Assembly (NCBI RefSeq): GCF_000150275.1
Contig: NW_002060943.1
Coordinates: 6,750,299 to 6,814,298 of the forward strand
Origin: Trichoplax adhaerens
Taxonomy: Eukaryota; Placozoa; Uniplacotomia; Trichoplacea; Trichoplacidae
Reading direction: 5' to 3'
DNA length: 64,000 bases
The translations under genes and the position numbers were made by a program. Of this stretch, positions 13,898 through 25,387 are shown piece by piece. The notes under the pieces were generated by a model. That model was not told where the DNA came from and searched no databases. It worked only from the letters and a program-made list of their open reading frames with translations. Each line of letters starts with the position of its first letter. Position 1 is the first letter of the stretch.

Positions 13898-14670
13898 TAC
13901 AGTACACAATGTGTCTACAGTACACTGTGAAGTACATAATACTGTACAGTACTGTACTGTACGCTACTTCCGTGTTTAGGTCCATTACAGCGCCGGTACG
14001 GTACGGTATTGACGCCAGTCAAAAAGTATGCGGAAGTTGTCGCTTCAGTCTTTCCATTCAGACAGGCAGACAAGACAGCCGAAAGAAAGAAAGAAACAGG
14101 TTACAAACAAGATCGATGTCTGCTATACTCATAGTGTACACTATAGTGACTGTACACTGTCCAGTATCACTTAGTCAGGGTAAATGAGAAAACACAGAAG
14201 ATAAATAACCGTATCATACGGATGATACGGTACAGTACATTGTACAGTATTTTGTACAGTACATGTACTGTACTGTACACGACAGTACTGTAGTTAGTGA
14301 ATCGACGCAGTAAATACCAAACACGCAAGACCAATACTGTAAACTGTACTGTACTGTACTGTAGTTCGTGAATCGACGCAGTAAATCACAAACTCACAAG
14401 ACTAATACTGTAAACTGGATTATACGGCACTGCACTGATCATGCGCAAAGAATAAAAACATCTCCTTGAAGACCAATACTATAAACTGGATCATACTGCA
14501 CTGTACTGATCATGCGCAAAAAATAAAAACATCTCCTTTCGATGGCCGATTGGTCCGATACACAGAGTTAGTACTGTACTGTACGACACAGTACTGTACA
14601 GTACAGTACATACCAAACACGCAAGACCAATACAATACTGTAAACTGTATCATACAGTACTGTACTATAC
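13898..14670. repeat. GTAC-rich palindromic repeat cluster between the divergent Death-SEFIR genes
   Basis: Dense short palindromic words built from TGTAC, AGTAC and ACTGTACAGT recur here, especially at 13898-13965, 14228-14302, 14338-14360, 14568-14610 and 14655-14670. They fill much of the 1.3 kb between the two start codons (13616 on minus, 14892 on plus). The same words recur upstream of the SAM scaffold (18688-18792) and upstream of TAF11 (28571-29010). They can fold into hairpins on either strand. Whether this is a promoter element, a satellite or a mobile-element remnant cannot be decided from sequence alone. Confidence 0.85.
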
Positions 14671-14803
14671 TGATCATGCGCAAAGAATAAAAACGTCTCC
14701 TTGAAGACCAATACTATAAACTGGATCATACTGCACTGTACTGATCGTGCGCAAAGAATAAAAACATCTCCTTTCGATGGCCGATTGGTCCGATACACAG
14801 ACT
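14291..14803. repeat. Nested tandem duplications (about 70 bp and about 235 bp units)
   Basis: The word GATCATGCGCAAAGAATAAA and what follows it occur four times with minor changes (starting near 14437, 14507, 14672 and 14740). A larger block that includes two of these plus TTTCGATGGCCGATTGGTCC is repeated at an offset of about 235 bp (14437-14562 versus 14672-14803). A separate word, GTGAATCGACGCAGTAAAT, occurs twice about 70 bp apart (near 14297 and 14367). The last copy ends about 90 bp upstream of the plus-strand Death-SEFIR start codon, so the proximal promoter of that gene seems to have been built by duplication. Confidence 0.85.
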
Positions 14804-14891
14804 TAGTATCGTATCGCGTTTTCCTATCGAAAATACCAACCGGTCTGGGCTGTGAAATTAGACAGTAGTATTGAACAGTCCATTTTCCAAG

Positions 14892-16517
14892 ATGGCTTCA
14901 AGAAATCAAGGATTCGCCAATTATCCTGGCAGTCGTATTGGTAGCCACTTATTAAGAGATCATCCAATGCTTATTCATTTGTTAGCGCATGATCTAGATG
15001 CATACAATGTCGCTGTTAGTGATTGGCGCTCATTAGGAAGTCGGTTAGGACTGCCATTTGATGATATTATGTCCTACGAAAATTGCAAAAGTCCAACTAC
15101 TGCTATGCTAAGTGAATTATCGGTGCGATATTCTATAACTATTATTGATGTGGTGCGTGCCTGTCACGGAATTCATGCCAGCAAGGCTTTACGTACCTTA
15201 TGGGACTATGAGGAAGAATTACAAGGTAAGTGCTACCTCCAATATACTACATGATGTACAGTACAACCCTTTGGCCAAAAAAAAATACTTTCTATTATGA
15301 ATTATTATTATTATTTTCCAGCGTTCATTTGTCAAGTTCAGTTGAGTGAAATTTGTTGTTGATACAGAACGCGATACAATAGGACAGTATTACATGACAT
15401 TGTTGATAGGTTTATTTGCCTGATTGAATCGTTGGCTATTCCTTGTTCTTTCACACTGGTTAACATAATTTTCTCAAAGATTTCAAATTTTGCCCTTCCA
15501 TTTTATGAAATATCTCCGTTTACTCTACTTTTACTATTCATACGCGTATGTGTATTCATGACTCCACCATACCCTCTTCCTACCGTATCGGCGCCGTTGT
15601 CACGGACTGTATACTTTCATTGTATATACAGTAGCAATCACTTGGAGTCATTAAAACACTTACCCATGAATGACTGGAAAAGCAAGTGGAATGATCGTAC
15701 TTTCATTAGCAACAGTTTCGCCAATTTACATCAAACGTTATCAATCGGGCGTAGAAATTGTACAAGCGAGACACTGCAGTATATATCACTACTGTATATA
15801 CTAATGATACTCGGGGTTAATGAGGTTATAAAGGAAAAACGTCCAAGTAAAAATAGAGATAATTGCAGCTGCGACCTTCGTATTTCGCTATTTTGAATCA
15901 TACGGTACAAACAGTACAATCGACGGTGTGAATGGTGTGCTATAGTATTTGAATGTTCAACAACTGAAAAGGTTTATCTTTGTACTAATAAACGATTTCA
16001 TTTTGCAGAACCTGGCAAAACTATTATTATCATCGTTTATACGTATGACTGTGAATCGCCTGCACTTGGATTGAAAAACAATATTTGTCGCCAAACACAT
16101 GATCGTGTAGATGTTCGACCGTTGGTATACGATAACGGTTTTGCGCTTTATGACTCTAATCGAAGAATATGGGATATGGCTCAGACAATCATATTTATTT
16201 GTAGCGAAGAAAATCTCAAGCTTTACAGGGCTCATCACCCGTTGTATTACCTTTCTAAAATGCCTGCATCAAGCAATTCCGATTTACGTATACCTATGGA
16301 CAACGAAATGCACAGAAATAAAGGTCGTAATCCGCGTTTTTCTTTTGTACTTTGCAACGGAGTATGTCCGCAAGATTTTATGGAAGTTTTTGGTGTCAGG
16401 CACTATATCTTTTATTGGCAATCGGATACACTTATAAAAAACATTCATTCCATCGAAAACTATCAGGCCCCAGCAATAGGACCAATTGTGCAACCTAGAC
16501 AAATACAAGATTTCTAG
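14892..16517 (+). CDS. Death-domain / SEFIR-like adaptor protein 2, 2 exons
   Basis: Predicted adaptor of 280 residues; exons 14892-15225 and 16009-16517, in phase (843 nt). Residues about 21-110 form a Death domain (HLLAHDLDAYNVAVSDWRSL, then LGLPFDDI). The domain ends at the intron. Residues about 113-270 resemble a diverged SEFIR/TIR fold: KTIIIIVYTYD as the first strand, DMAQTIIFICSEENLKLY, and NPRFSFVLCNGVCPQDFME followed by FGVRHYIFYW. The YS..H motif of the neighbouring minus-strand protein is not conserved, so the SEFIR call is weaker here than for that gene. The ATG at 14892 (MASRNQ) is the first ATG in frame. The same domain order in the divergent neighbour points to an inverted duplication followed by strong divergence. 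It could alternatively be a TIR-like relative of MyD88. Confidence 0.72.
15363..15896 (+). other. Long open frame inside the intron of Death-SEFIR gene 2
   Basis: An uninterrupted frame of 177 codons (stop at 15894-15896) lies wholly within the 15226-16008 intron, in a different phase from the flanking exons. Methionines are internal only (for example MTPPYPLP and MNDWKSKW). It contains a hydrophobic stretch (FTLLLLFIRVCVF). The predicted protein matches nothing I recognise. I cannot splice it into the adaptor in frame, so it is either chance, an alternative exon or a separate small gene. Confidence 0.2.
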
Positions 16518-18930
16518 GACTATCGGTCTCTTATTACTATCATAATATAAATATCAATTTATTTATGTGTTAACTAGATGTAAATTTCATGTGGGGTTTC
16601 TGCTAGTGTTGAATGATTCTATAGCGGATATGTGAAAACATGGGCTTGTGTTTATCAATAAATCAATCCATGATATATCCTGGAATAACATTAGCAGAGC
16701 TCATGCTAGCAATCAGGATTGAAGACAGTAGTCTTGTAGCTACTGTATATGTCTTATTTGGTTACGCTAAAGTATCTGTGTAAAATCTTTTCATGCTGGT
16801 CAATGATGGATTGATCATTTGATCACATATTCGCACGATCGTTATCGCCATTACGTCGAGATGGATGTGTAATCTTGAAACCTATATTTACTTTTACCAC
16901 TTTGAATGCAATTCTATCGCTATATCATGTAGTTGTGTTCAATGAAGGTATATAATATCTACGTATATGTATTGGTGTACTATATTGACCTATGTAATGA
17001 ATCACTAGCTACGATATACTTTGCGTTATTTCTCGCACTATCGTAGCACAAATTCGATCTAGAATAAAGTTGCTGCCATGAGGTGTAGTCAAAATTTGAG
17101 GGTGTTGTAAATCTTTTTCTATGGAATCATGCTAACTATATTCAGTTTCGTATTGTTGTATATATACATGTATACAGTAATGTGTTACAAAGGATTTCGC
17201 AAATGTTATCATGTTTCTTTGAAGCTATCCATAGTCTGTCTATACACTCGTATAATTAATTAATAACTATACGCATTCACTTGACTACATTTTGAATACC
17301 ACAAAGTGTTATTACTGAAGAAAGTTGAGTATTCGTAGTCTTGCATGGTCAGATTACAAGCGACCAGGGTCATGAGTGTAGACGTGAAGGCCATTCTTGG
17401 CTTAGCAATCTAAATGCAGTTTTTTTTGGGGGGGGGGGCTGTAGCTTTCTACACTCGTTGATTATTCAGCATTGGTTAACTTCAAGACGCTACAAAATAT
17501 CTCAATCATATAATGATATTATCATACAGAGTACTCTGTTATACACTGTACTGTGCTGTACAAGCCGGAGTAGTTGACCTAGTGTCCAGTATGCATAAAC
17601 GTATTTTATTTATTCCAGTATTTCTATTTGCTTTACCATGTTTCAACTGCATCAGAGACCAGTTGTTTCTAGTAATCCGCGATTGTATCCATCATAGGGA
17701 ATTACAGTCATATTTACTACTGCACTATTAGCAAATATTGTGCTGACTGCTGTAGTATCGTTGTAGTGCTTGGGTTTTACAACCCCTTCGGTTCGCAATC
17801 GTCTTACTCAAAATCCTTTCATCATCAACAATCATGAAATTACCTTATAAGTATAGCATAGTAGACTATTCTATTTCTTAATATGTGATGGAGGGTTCGA
17901 AGAATCAGCGTCTGCGGACTTCATAACCATTCACAGAAAATATGCAAGGGATTTTAATAAAGTTGATTACTTTATTGTAGATAGTAATGGAGGTACGATG
18001 CGGTAGTTACGGTAGATCAGCGTTGAAGCTGTCGTGAAGTAACGTGAGAAAGTACTCCTACTACGAGTAGTGCAACTGAACAACTCTGAGGCAGAAATCA
18101 TCAGTATTTATAGCATTAGAGAGAGAAAACATGCAGAGAACAGTATTGTAGAATTAGACTCATCATAGATCATAAACAGGCTATATAATAGTCAATAATT
18201 GTAGGAAATAGCAAAGACTGTAGGTGCTATAAATAACTGAACATGACAAGTTATATTTGAGCATCGTTGAAATAGACTGTAGAGGTATTATATTGGGAGC
18301 ATAACAAAATGTCTACTGTATATTTACGAACATGTCTAAAAACTACAGTGAAACTAAATACACTACATAATGCTACCATACGTCAATTACTACTGTTATT
18401 AGCCGAAACTACTATAATCGTTTATTAAATTGACTACTGTCCTAAACTATCAACGACTAGAAATGAGAAGTAATTTCTAGTAATATTTGTAGTAATCCAT
18501 AGGCGAACTGTACGGTGTCCAACTTGTGTAAAACATATGTCGTGAATTGAGTGGTCATTGGCTTTATAATGTAGACATTTTACTGCAGATTACCAGACAT
18601 TAGCCATTGGAGAAATCCGTCCCTTTTCCATCCCTTCGATTTTTATACTGTACCCTACCAATAACTATGACAGTCACTGCCAAGTCATACTGTACTGTAC
18701 GACCTGTGTTATTACGGTACTGTAACGTTCAGTACAGTGCTACAGTACAGCCTTACACTGTACTGTACACTGTACAGTGTACAGTACTGTACAATATTGA
18801 AAGTCCCTCTTTCCGTACCGTACCAAACCCAACGTTGAAGGCGTTGCCGATAACGTCCTGTTTGAGGTTGGTTAACAGTGCGTACTTTCCGGCTTAGAGC
18901 CTTGTCAAAAGTTCAAGTTAATGGTGGAAA
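16518..18930. other. Intergenic region upstream of the ankyrin/SAM gene
   Basis: About 2.4 kb between the second Death-SEFIR gene and the ankyrin/SAM gene. It holds a poly-G run at 17428-17438, a few scattered TGTAC words near 17540, and a dense GTAC cluster at its right end (18688-18792). No protein-coding exon was recognised. Confidence 0.6.
18688..18792. repeat. GTAC-rich palindromic cluster upstream of the ankyrin/SAM gene
   Basis: About 105 bp dominated by TGTAC, AGTAC and ACTGTACACTGTACAGT-type words. It ends about 140 bp before the start codon at 18931. The word composition is the same as in the clusters at 13898-14670 and 28571-29010, and all three lie directly upstream of gene starts. 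Confidence 0.85.
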
Positions 18931-21900
18931 ATGTTGTCGTTCAAAAATAAAAATACCAAGGATTCATTATTGAAAGCTGCTCGCGAAAATGATGTCAAAC
19001 GCTTTATCGAATTATTGGATAAGCGATCTTTGAGGTAAATTCCATCAATGATCTTCATCATTGTCCATTTCAAAACATCATGGATATTGTTGTATGGTAC
19101 TTGTATTACTATTTTGTCATTGAATGTGTCGCAGTTTTATGCCGCAGATACGACATCGCCTTTCCATTCAAATGACTTTTCAATTTATACATAGGAATCA
19201 ATCGTGATATTATTTGCTTTGAATAGATGATATTAGATTGGCAGAAAAGACATTGATTAACACTATAAATGGATTAATTAGTCGTGCGGTCGATCAATGG
19301 ATAGCAAAAATGATTCAAATGTTAATTTGATCTCAGGCTAGTGGTGACCAATCCCTACTGTACAGTAGAAGGACTAAATTACTGGGGTTGGTCAATACTG
19401 CCATGATGATAATCTTTTCTAATTTCTACTTACTCTATTTTACAGTACATTACTATCAGTATAGGCATAGCATATAATAGAAAATAGTTCAACTTTCTCC
19501 ATTACTTTCAATCGCATGAATTACTTGTTTTCGTTGAAAGACTGTATTGGACTACTGCTTATATCACATACGCTACATTGATTATCGGCTTAACCTTCAT
19601 AACGACAGCAACATAACGTATATATATATATATACATATATGTACTGTAAGTGATGGAAGGGAACTACAGGACACTGAACAACATAGTACTCTGCAATGC
19701 TTGGAAATAGCCCAATAAACAAGATGATCCTTTCTTCAGAAATTTCAATTCTACTTATTTCATATCTTTACCCTAATAAAATTCATCAATTTGCCTGCGG
19801 GGGTTGTGACGTGAACGTAGACTGTAAAGTATCAATCTAAACAGCACAATTGATTGAAGAACGAATGGATTTTACATTTTTTTTTATTTTATATTCATCA
19901 TTGGATGGTCGGGTTAGCTGCATGCCTGTAGTTATCTATTTTATTGCAGTTATTTTCTTGACTAAATTTGACCAAGTTTACTCTTTCTCTATCAACAATC
20001 AATATAGAGTAGCATGCATTACAAAGCAATAAATCATCATCTTATGACACTTGTTTTACGTCGTACGTTGAGCACAGCAGTGTTTTACTTCCGGCTTTAC
20101 GAATGGATCAGTTAGATATCGATAGAATACGGTATATCGTATGTATAAGTTAATTGTTGACTTCCCTTTAATCATAGCATCATAACTTTTCTGTTACAGT
20201 AAGGAAGAGCTACAAAAGTACTGGGGAATCAATGGCAATACACCTTTACATCAAGCTGTTATTGAAAATAATTGGTAAGACAATTTTCTTGGAATAGAAA
20301 AAGTTTTACTTTCAAATGTTACGTAACATTGTGTTAAGTTATCGCTGGTGAAATTTTCATGCGCATTAACATGAACTTACGAGTTTCTCTAAATGTTGTG
20401 ATACTCGTATTACTTGCAGTCAGTAATTAAGAGTATACCGAAATTGAATATTATTATAAAATGAGAATATCATGAAATTAAAGTCCTGAACTCTGGCTCC
20501 AGAAAGTACGGTATAATGAGTACTTTACGCGGCGACACTGTGTATATGTCGAGCGAAATGGAAACCATAGATCAACCAGTACTGTACACAGTTGTAGATG
20601 ATACCGAATTGTACTCCAGAGCTATAATCTACTAAAAATATATAAATCGTTTACGATAATATCATCGAATAAATTCAGCTTTCGGCTATTAATGATGAAG
20701 CATACTGCCGTTAATCTGCAACGATCCTTCCATTAAAAATCTTAGAGATTTTGTGTCTTACGCATTCAAATACGAATTATAATATAATAATCAGATAAAA
20801 CTCCCACGCTGCATTAATATACTATGCATGTATGTACAATACTGTACATTAATGTCCGATGCGCTAAAGGATTAAACAGTAAAGTGTTCTAATTTCAATA
20901 TTCTAATAATTCGTCGATCTTAAATTACTTCCAGTAAGCACTGAAATAGTTGTTGGGTAAAAACTCCTTGTAGATCAAACAACAGCAATAAACCTGCAAT
21001 TATATTACTTATTAGTTAATTACTGTACATTTCGTACTTTGTTTATTTAACGGTTACTGTATCTAAAAACGATACAGTAGTACACATACTGCTACTAGTA
21101 CGACTATCTTTAAAAGTTAATTAGTATCTTGCTAGATAGCACATCTTAGAAACTCGATCAATCTTCAATACAGTTTAACCTACAATATAGATATATTTAT
21201 TCTTAACAGTGTAGCTGTTGAAATATTGCTCGCTAAACATTTTGAAGTAACGAAAGAAAACTCACAAGGTAAATGCAACTAGTAACTAATACACTATGAT
21301 ACAAACTTTCATTGATAGCTATAGTAAATATATAATTGACTAGTTTGTGCGTGCATAAATTGTCCTTGTAAAGCTTCATTCAATAAAATATTTAAATTAC
21401 AAATAACATTGTTGGTTACTCTATTCATTAATGAATGATAAATGTTTGATAACAGTCATTGACTAAAGTAAGTGATGCCCGTAGTGGAAGCTACTCTGTT
21501 GCGGTGTTGTGCCCCGTTTATGCTTGTATTGAATCTACTAGTAATTAAAGTTAGAATGTTTTGCATTTCGTTGCGATATTAGTACAGCTGCAATGTACCA
21601 TGGTTATTAGGGGGAATTTCGTCATTTTAAATACATTTAATTGTACTGTGACTTATATTGCAATATAGGTTACTGTCCAATTCATTTGGCTGCACTATTT
21701 GGTCATGCTGAAGTTGCGGAAGCTGTAATCAAGGACGACCCATTACAAGTATCAGTGAAGGTAATGTTAGTTGTGTTATCTTGCAAGTTGCAACTGGATG
21801 TACCACAAAAATAAATCAGCGTAACCCTTACTTTAGAATCAGTAAGATTATATTATAGTGATCTTTAGGCTCAATATGAATACAGTGTAAATAGTATATT

Positions 21901-24900
21901 TACTTTAAAATTAGTTCATTGACAAGGTATTAAATTAAACTTTTGCTGATTATTTTAAATTAACAGTTGATTTTTACTACGATATCCTTTTAATCTAATC
22001 TATATTTTAACCATAATTTTGATTTATATCCTGCTGATATATTTTTACTTTATTAGACTCGTGACGGAAACTCTGCATTACACATTTGCATTCAAAGTCG
22101 GAAATATAAAATGATTAAGCTACTTACAAAAGTATGTTTCTTTACTCATAATATCTGTAGTATAAGTACAACCTGCCTACAATATGCTAACTGACCATGT
22201 TGTTGTTAACAATTTTAGTAAATGTTATTTAACTATTATCAATTATGGTCATCGCGAAATCTGTATGATTCAAACATTAAAAATGAAAATTAAGTCATCC
22301 AGTATCACTACAAAACCTTTGGCCGATTTAACATTTTGCCCAATATCTACGTTTATTATTAATTTCATGCATATATTAATCTACTAAACAGTACGATATA
22401 GATACCAGTATTCAAAATTCTACTGGAAAGACCGCTTTGGATATGGCGGCAGAAGCTGGCGATAAATTTGCTGTAAGATGAACCTTAAACATACGTATAA
22501 ATGTCGTTTACATGCCCTGGAATTTCTTATTGGAAGCAGTAAGCATAATAATAGGAACAAATTTTGTTAAAAAAAGGTTGAAGCTCTGTTGTCGTCTTTG
22601 CAAGAAGATGTTCTGCCTGCTTATTCTACGTCATTATTCTATGCTGCAAGCAATAATCAGTTAGCAATATTAGATATTCTCTTGAAAGCTAAATTGCATA
22701 TAAACTACAAGGTTTGTATTTGTAAAATTTTTATCAGTGTTTATCTAATTAATATAATCTATCAGAATAAGTAAATAACTTTTCATCTTTCTTATTTAGA
22801 CTCAAGAGGGAAGCTGTTTACATGCTGCTGTTAAAGCTGGCCACAAAGATGCTGTCAAACGAATACTTGAACAAGGTGATAGTCATAATAACTATGCTTT
22901 TGCTGTTCAAATACTAGAATTTGAAGATTATTTTTCACAATAGATGTTGATCTGGACGTGACTAATGCATCTGGTGAAACTGTTGAACAATGTTTGGCTG
23001 GACGAGAAAATATGGATGACATAATGGAAATGATTGCAGGTTCTAGTTTAACAATTATCTACTACTTGGACTGTAAAGTAAACAACTTCGACAGATTGAG
23101 TTCTCGATTAATTATTCTTTGTTACTTTATTTTTAAAAGATTATAGAAATCGTTCGAATCAGGATAACTCGTCCATAGACGAGCAGGAATCGCTGAGAAA
23201 AGATCAACAGTTTTTAAACGCTGATGCAATTTTTATGTCCCAAAATGTTGCAGCTAACTCGGCGAGTGTATTTGGTGCGAATGACCCATTTCAAAGTAGT
23301 ACATTCAATCCTAGAGATCCATTTAGTTCAGCAACTAACACCGAAGTATCTACTCTTTCTCATCAAGATCCATTTGCCTCGACCACCGTTCAGTCTAGTA
23401 ATCACTTTGATAACAATTTTCAGATTAACAGAAGTGATAGTTATAATCAGAGTAATTTTATGTTGCCAAATTACGAAAAATCAGTCACCACTTCGCCGGA
23501 AGAAAATTTTACTAACGATTTTAGCTCACTTACCGCAGTCACGTCTGTTGGTACCGCATCTCGTTATAGTAACTACGACAAAATTGTCTTATCTAATAAG
23601 AAACCAGACAATTTCGGCCTGAAAGTAGATACAACTGACTCTGGCAAAGGACAGTATAGTAAGGTAGATCCGATTAGTGGAGTTAACATCTCTCAAATTT
23701 TCAAAGCTTCGTCTGCAGCGATTGAGAAAGACGTCACCACGAAAGGTAATTCCAATAGCTCCGTATCATCATCCTCTCATAATTTAAGCCATTTTAATGA
23801 ACTAAGAATTGATAAAGTCGATCTCAGAGACAATATAACGGTGGCATCCGGGAATTACGATATGTTGCCTCCAAGAGCTGATGAATCCGATAGCAGTTCA
23901 TCTCATTTTTCCAATTTAAACATTGGCTCAAATTTTTCTCAAGTACCAAAAGGTTCAAATGGAGCTACGACTGCTAGTAAAGTTTCTGATTCGCAATCAA
24001 ATAATAATCTACTAATAGGAAAAGGTCAAGAATCTAATGTTGGAAACTCCAGCAGTCGCACTGACGCTACTCTTAATGCCGTTCGTAAGATGACTCAAGA
24101 AGAGAAAGAAATAGAATTATTGAGATTAATGAGTAAGCCACCACCACCAAAACCACCGAGAAGAAATATGACCAGTTTGAAAAGTTCTGAATCAAATTTA
24201 ACGAATCAAAATAAAAGTAATCGGCCTCCTCAATATCCTGCACCCACATTAAAACCGAAGATTCCATCGAGATCGATGGAAGGTCCAAAAATAACGGCAC
24301 CGTCAACAAGTGGAAGCTGGTCTACGGTACTATTGCTGCATAATTTTCGTTACCATTAATTAATTATGTTATCGTAATCTCTGAAATGATACTTATTAAC
24401 GGCTATATTATGAAAATTATTAACCGCTATTAACAAATAAGTTAATTTATCACTAGATTCAAGAAAATATGGATAACACGATCGATTTTATTAATTTCGA
24501 AATTGCCTCGATAAAGAATCAAAGTATGAATGATCGTAAGCTGGACAGTATATACGGCAAATGTAGTTTATAAAGTTAATGTTAAGTATTATGATGTAGA
24601 TATTTTGGTATTAAATTGTTTGATGTATATAGATATGAAACCCAGCGAAAATATCCCTCAAAGTGTACTTACTTGGCTTCAATCAATTGGATACCCCCAA
24701 TATCAACAAAATTTTATCAAGCATGGATTTGATGATATCCAATACTTGGTTAGTAACACATAAATGAGAACGGACGTGTTATGCAGCTTTAATTAAAACT
24801 GTATTTTAGCCTAGATTATAAACATGATTTCTTATGTACGCGTACGTAGGGTGGAAAAATTTTGACGGACCGTGAATTGCTTCAAATTGGCATTGAGGAC

Positions 24901-25387
24901 GAAAATCATCGAAGGTATCAAACCAATAGAATTCAGTTACTCATTTATTGGTATTGTATGCGTTTTAATGATAGTAACGATATGTTTATATATATTATAT
25001 ACTACGGTAGATTTCTATTGAGGGAGATTGACAAACTTCCAGTTGCCCATAAACTAACGCAAATAACTAAATCGAATTCATTAATGGAATGGCTTGAAAC
25101 AATTAATCTGGAAAGTTACCTATCACGTTTTCAACAGCATGGATTTCTCACTATTAAGGATGTAGTCGATGTTAACGATTTTAACCTTACCCAAGTAAGT
25201 ATCAGTATGTATGGTCTAATGTTTTAATTCAAATTGCTCAAATAAAAGCGAGTATGAAATTTTTATGTAATTGCTTGAATAATAGATTTTGGATATTGCC
25301 TCCATTGGCCATCGTCGGAGAATGTTGTTATCGTTAGAGCAATTTAAAAGAAAGCCTAGTTTACCTGATGCAAATTTAATGCATTAA
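18931..25387 (+). CDS. Ankyrin-repeat, tandem-SAM scaffold protein (ANKS1/Caskin-like), 15 exons
   Basis: Cytoplasmic scaffold of 841 residues. Exons: 18931-19034, 20200-20274, 21210-21268, 21669-21760, 22057-22131, 22392-22472, 22577-22711, 22800-22875, 22944-23039, 23140-24326, 24457-24535, 24633-24748, 24850-24914, 25011-25194, 25286-25387; all in phase (2526 nt). Residues about 10-265 hold roughly seven ankyrin repeats (GNTPLHQAV, YCPIHLAALFGH, GNSALHICI, GKTALDMAAEAG, GSCLHAAVKAGH). A long Ser/Asn-rich exon follows with three DPF motifs (residues about 313, 324, 341), known from other proteins as AP-2 appendage ligands, and the SH3-type stretch PPPPKPPRR near residue 590. Two SAM domains follow: about 693-750 (VLTWLQSIGYPQYQQNF ... 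LLQIGIEDENHRR) and about 770-828 (LMEWLETINLESYLSRF ... DIASIGHRRRML). Ankyrin plus tandem SAM matches ANKS1/Odin and Caskin, but the PTB (ANKS1) and SH3 (Caskin) domains are absent. The protein stops soon after SAM2. It is likely a receptor tyrosine kinase or adhesion scaffold. Confidence 0.88.
19618..19641. repeat. TA-rich simple repeat
   Basis: An alternating TA run within intron 1 of the ankyrin/SAM gene. No further structure is seen. Confidence 0.8.

Noticed and set aside
14466-14798. Frames on both strands across 14466-14798
   Set aside because: They are translations of the GTAC and tandem repeats (runs of Tyr, Cys, Thr) and have no independent coding character.
17341-17731. Two plus-strand frames of 72-78 codons near a poly-G tract
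   Set aside because: No ATG context, family match or splice partner; one is driven by the homopolymer and TGTAC words.
23224-23622. 132-codon frame overlapping the scaffold's long exon
   Set aside because: Shadow of the correct frame; the true frame carries the DPF motifs and joins the ankyrin and SAM exons in phase.
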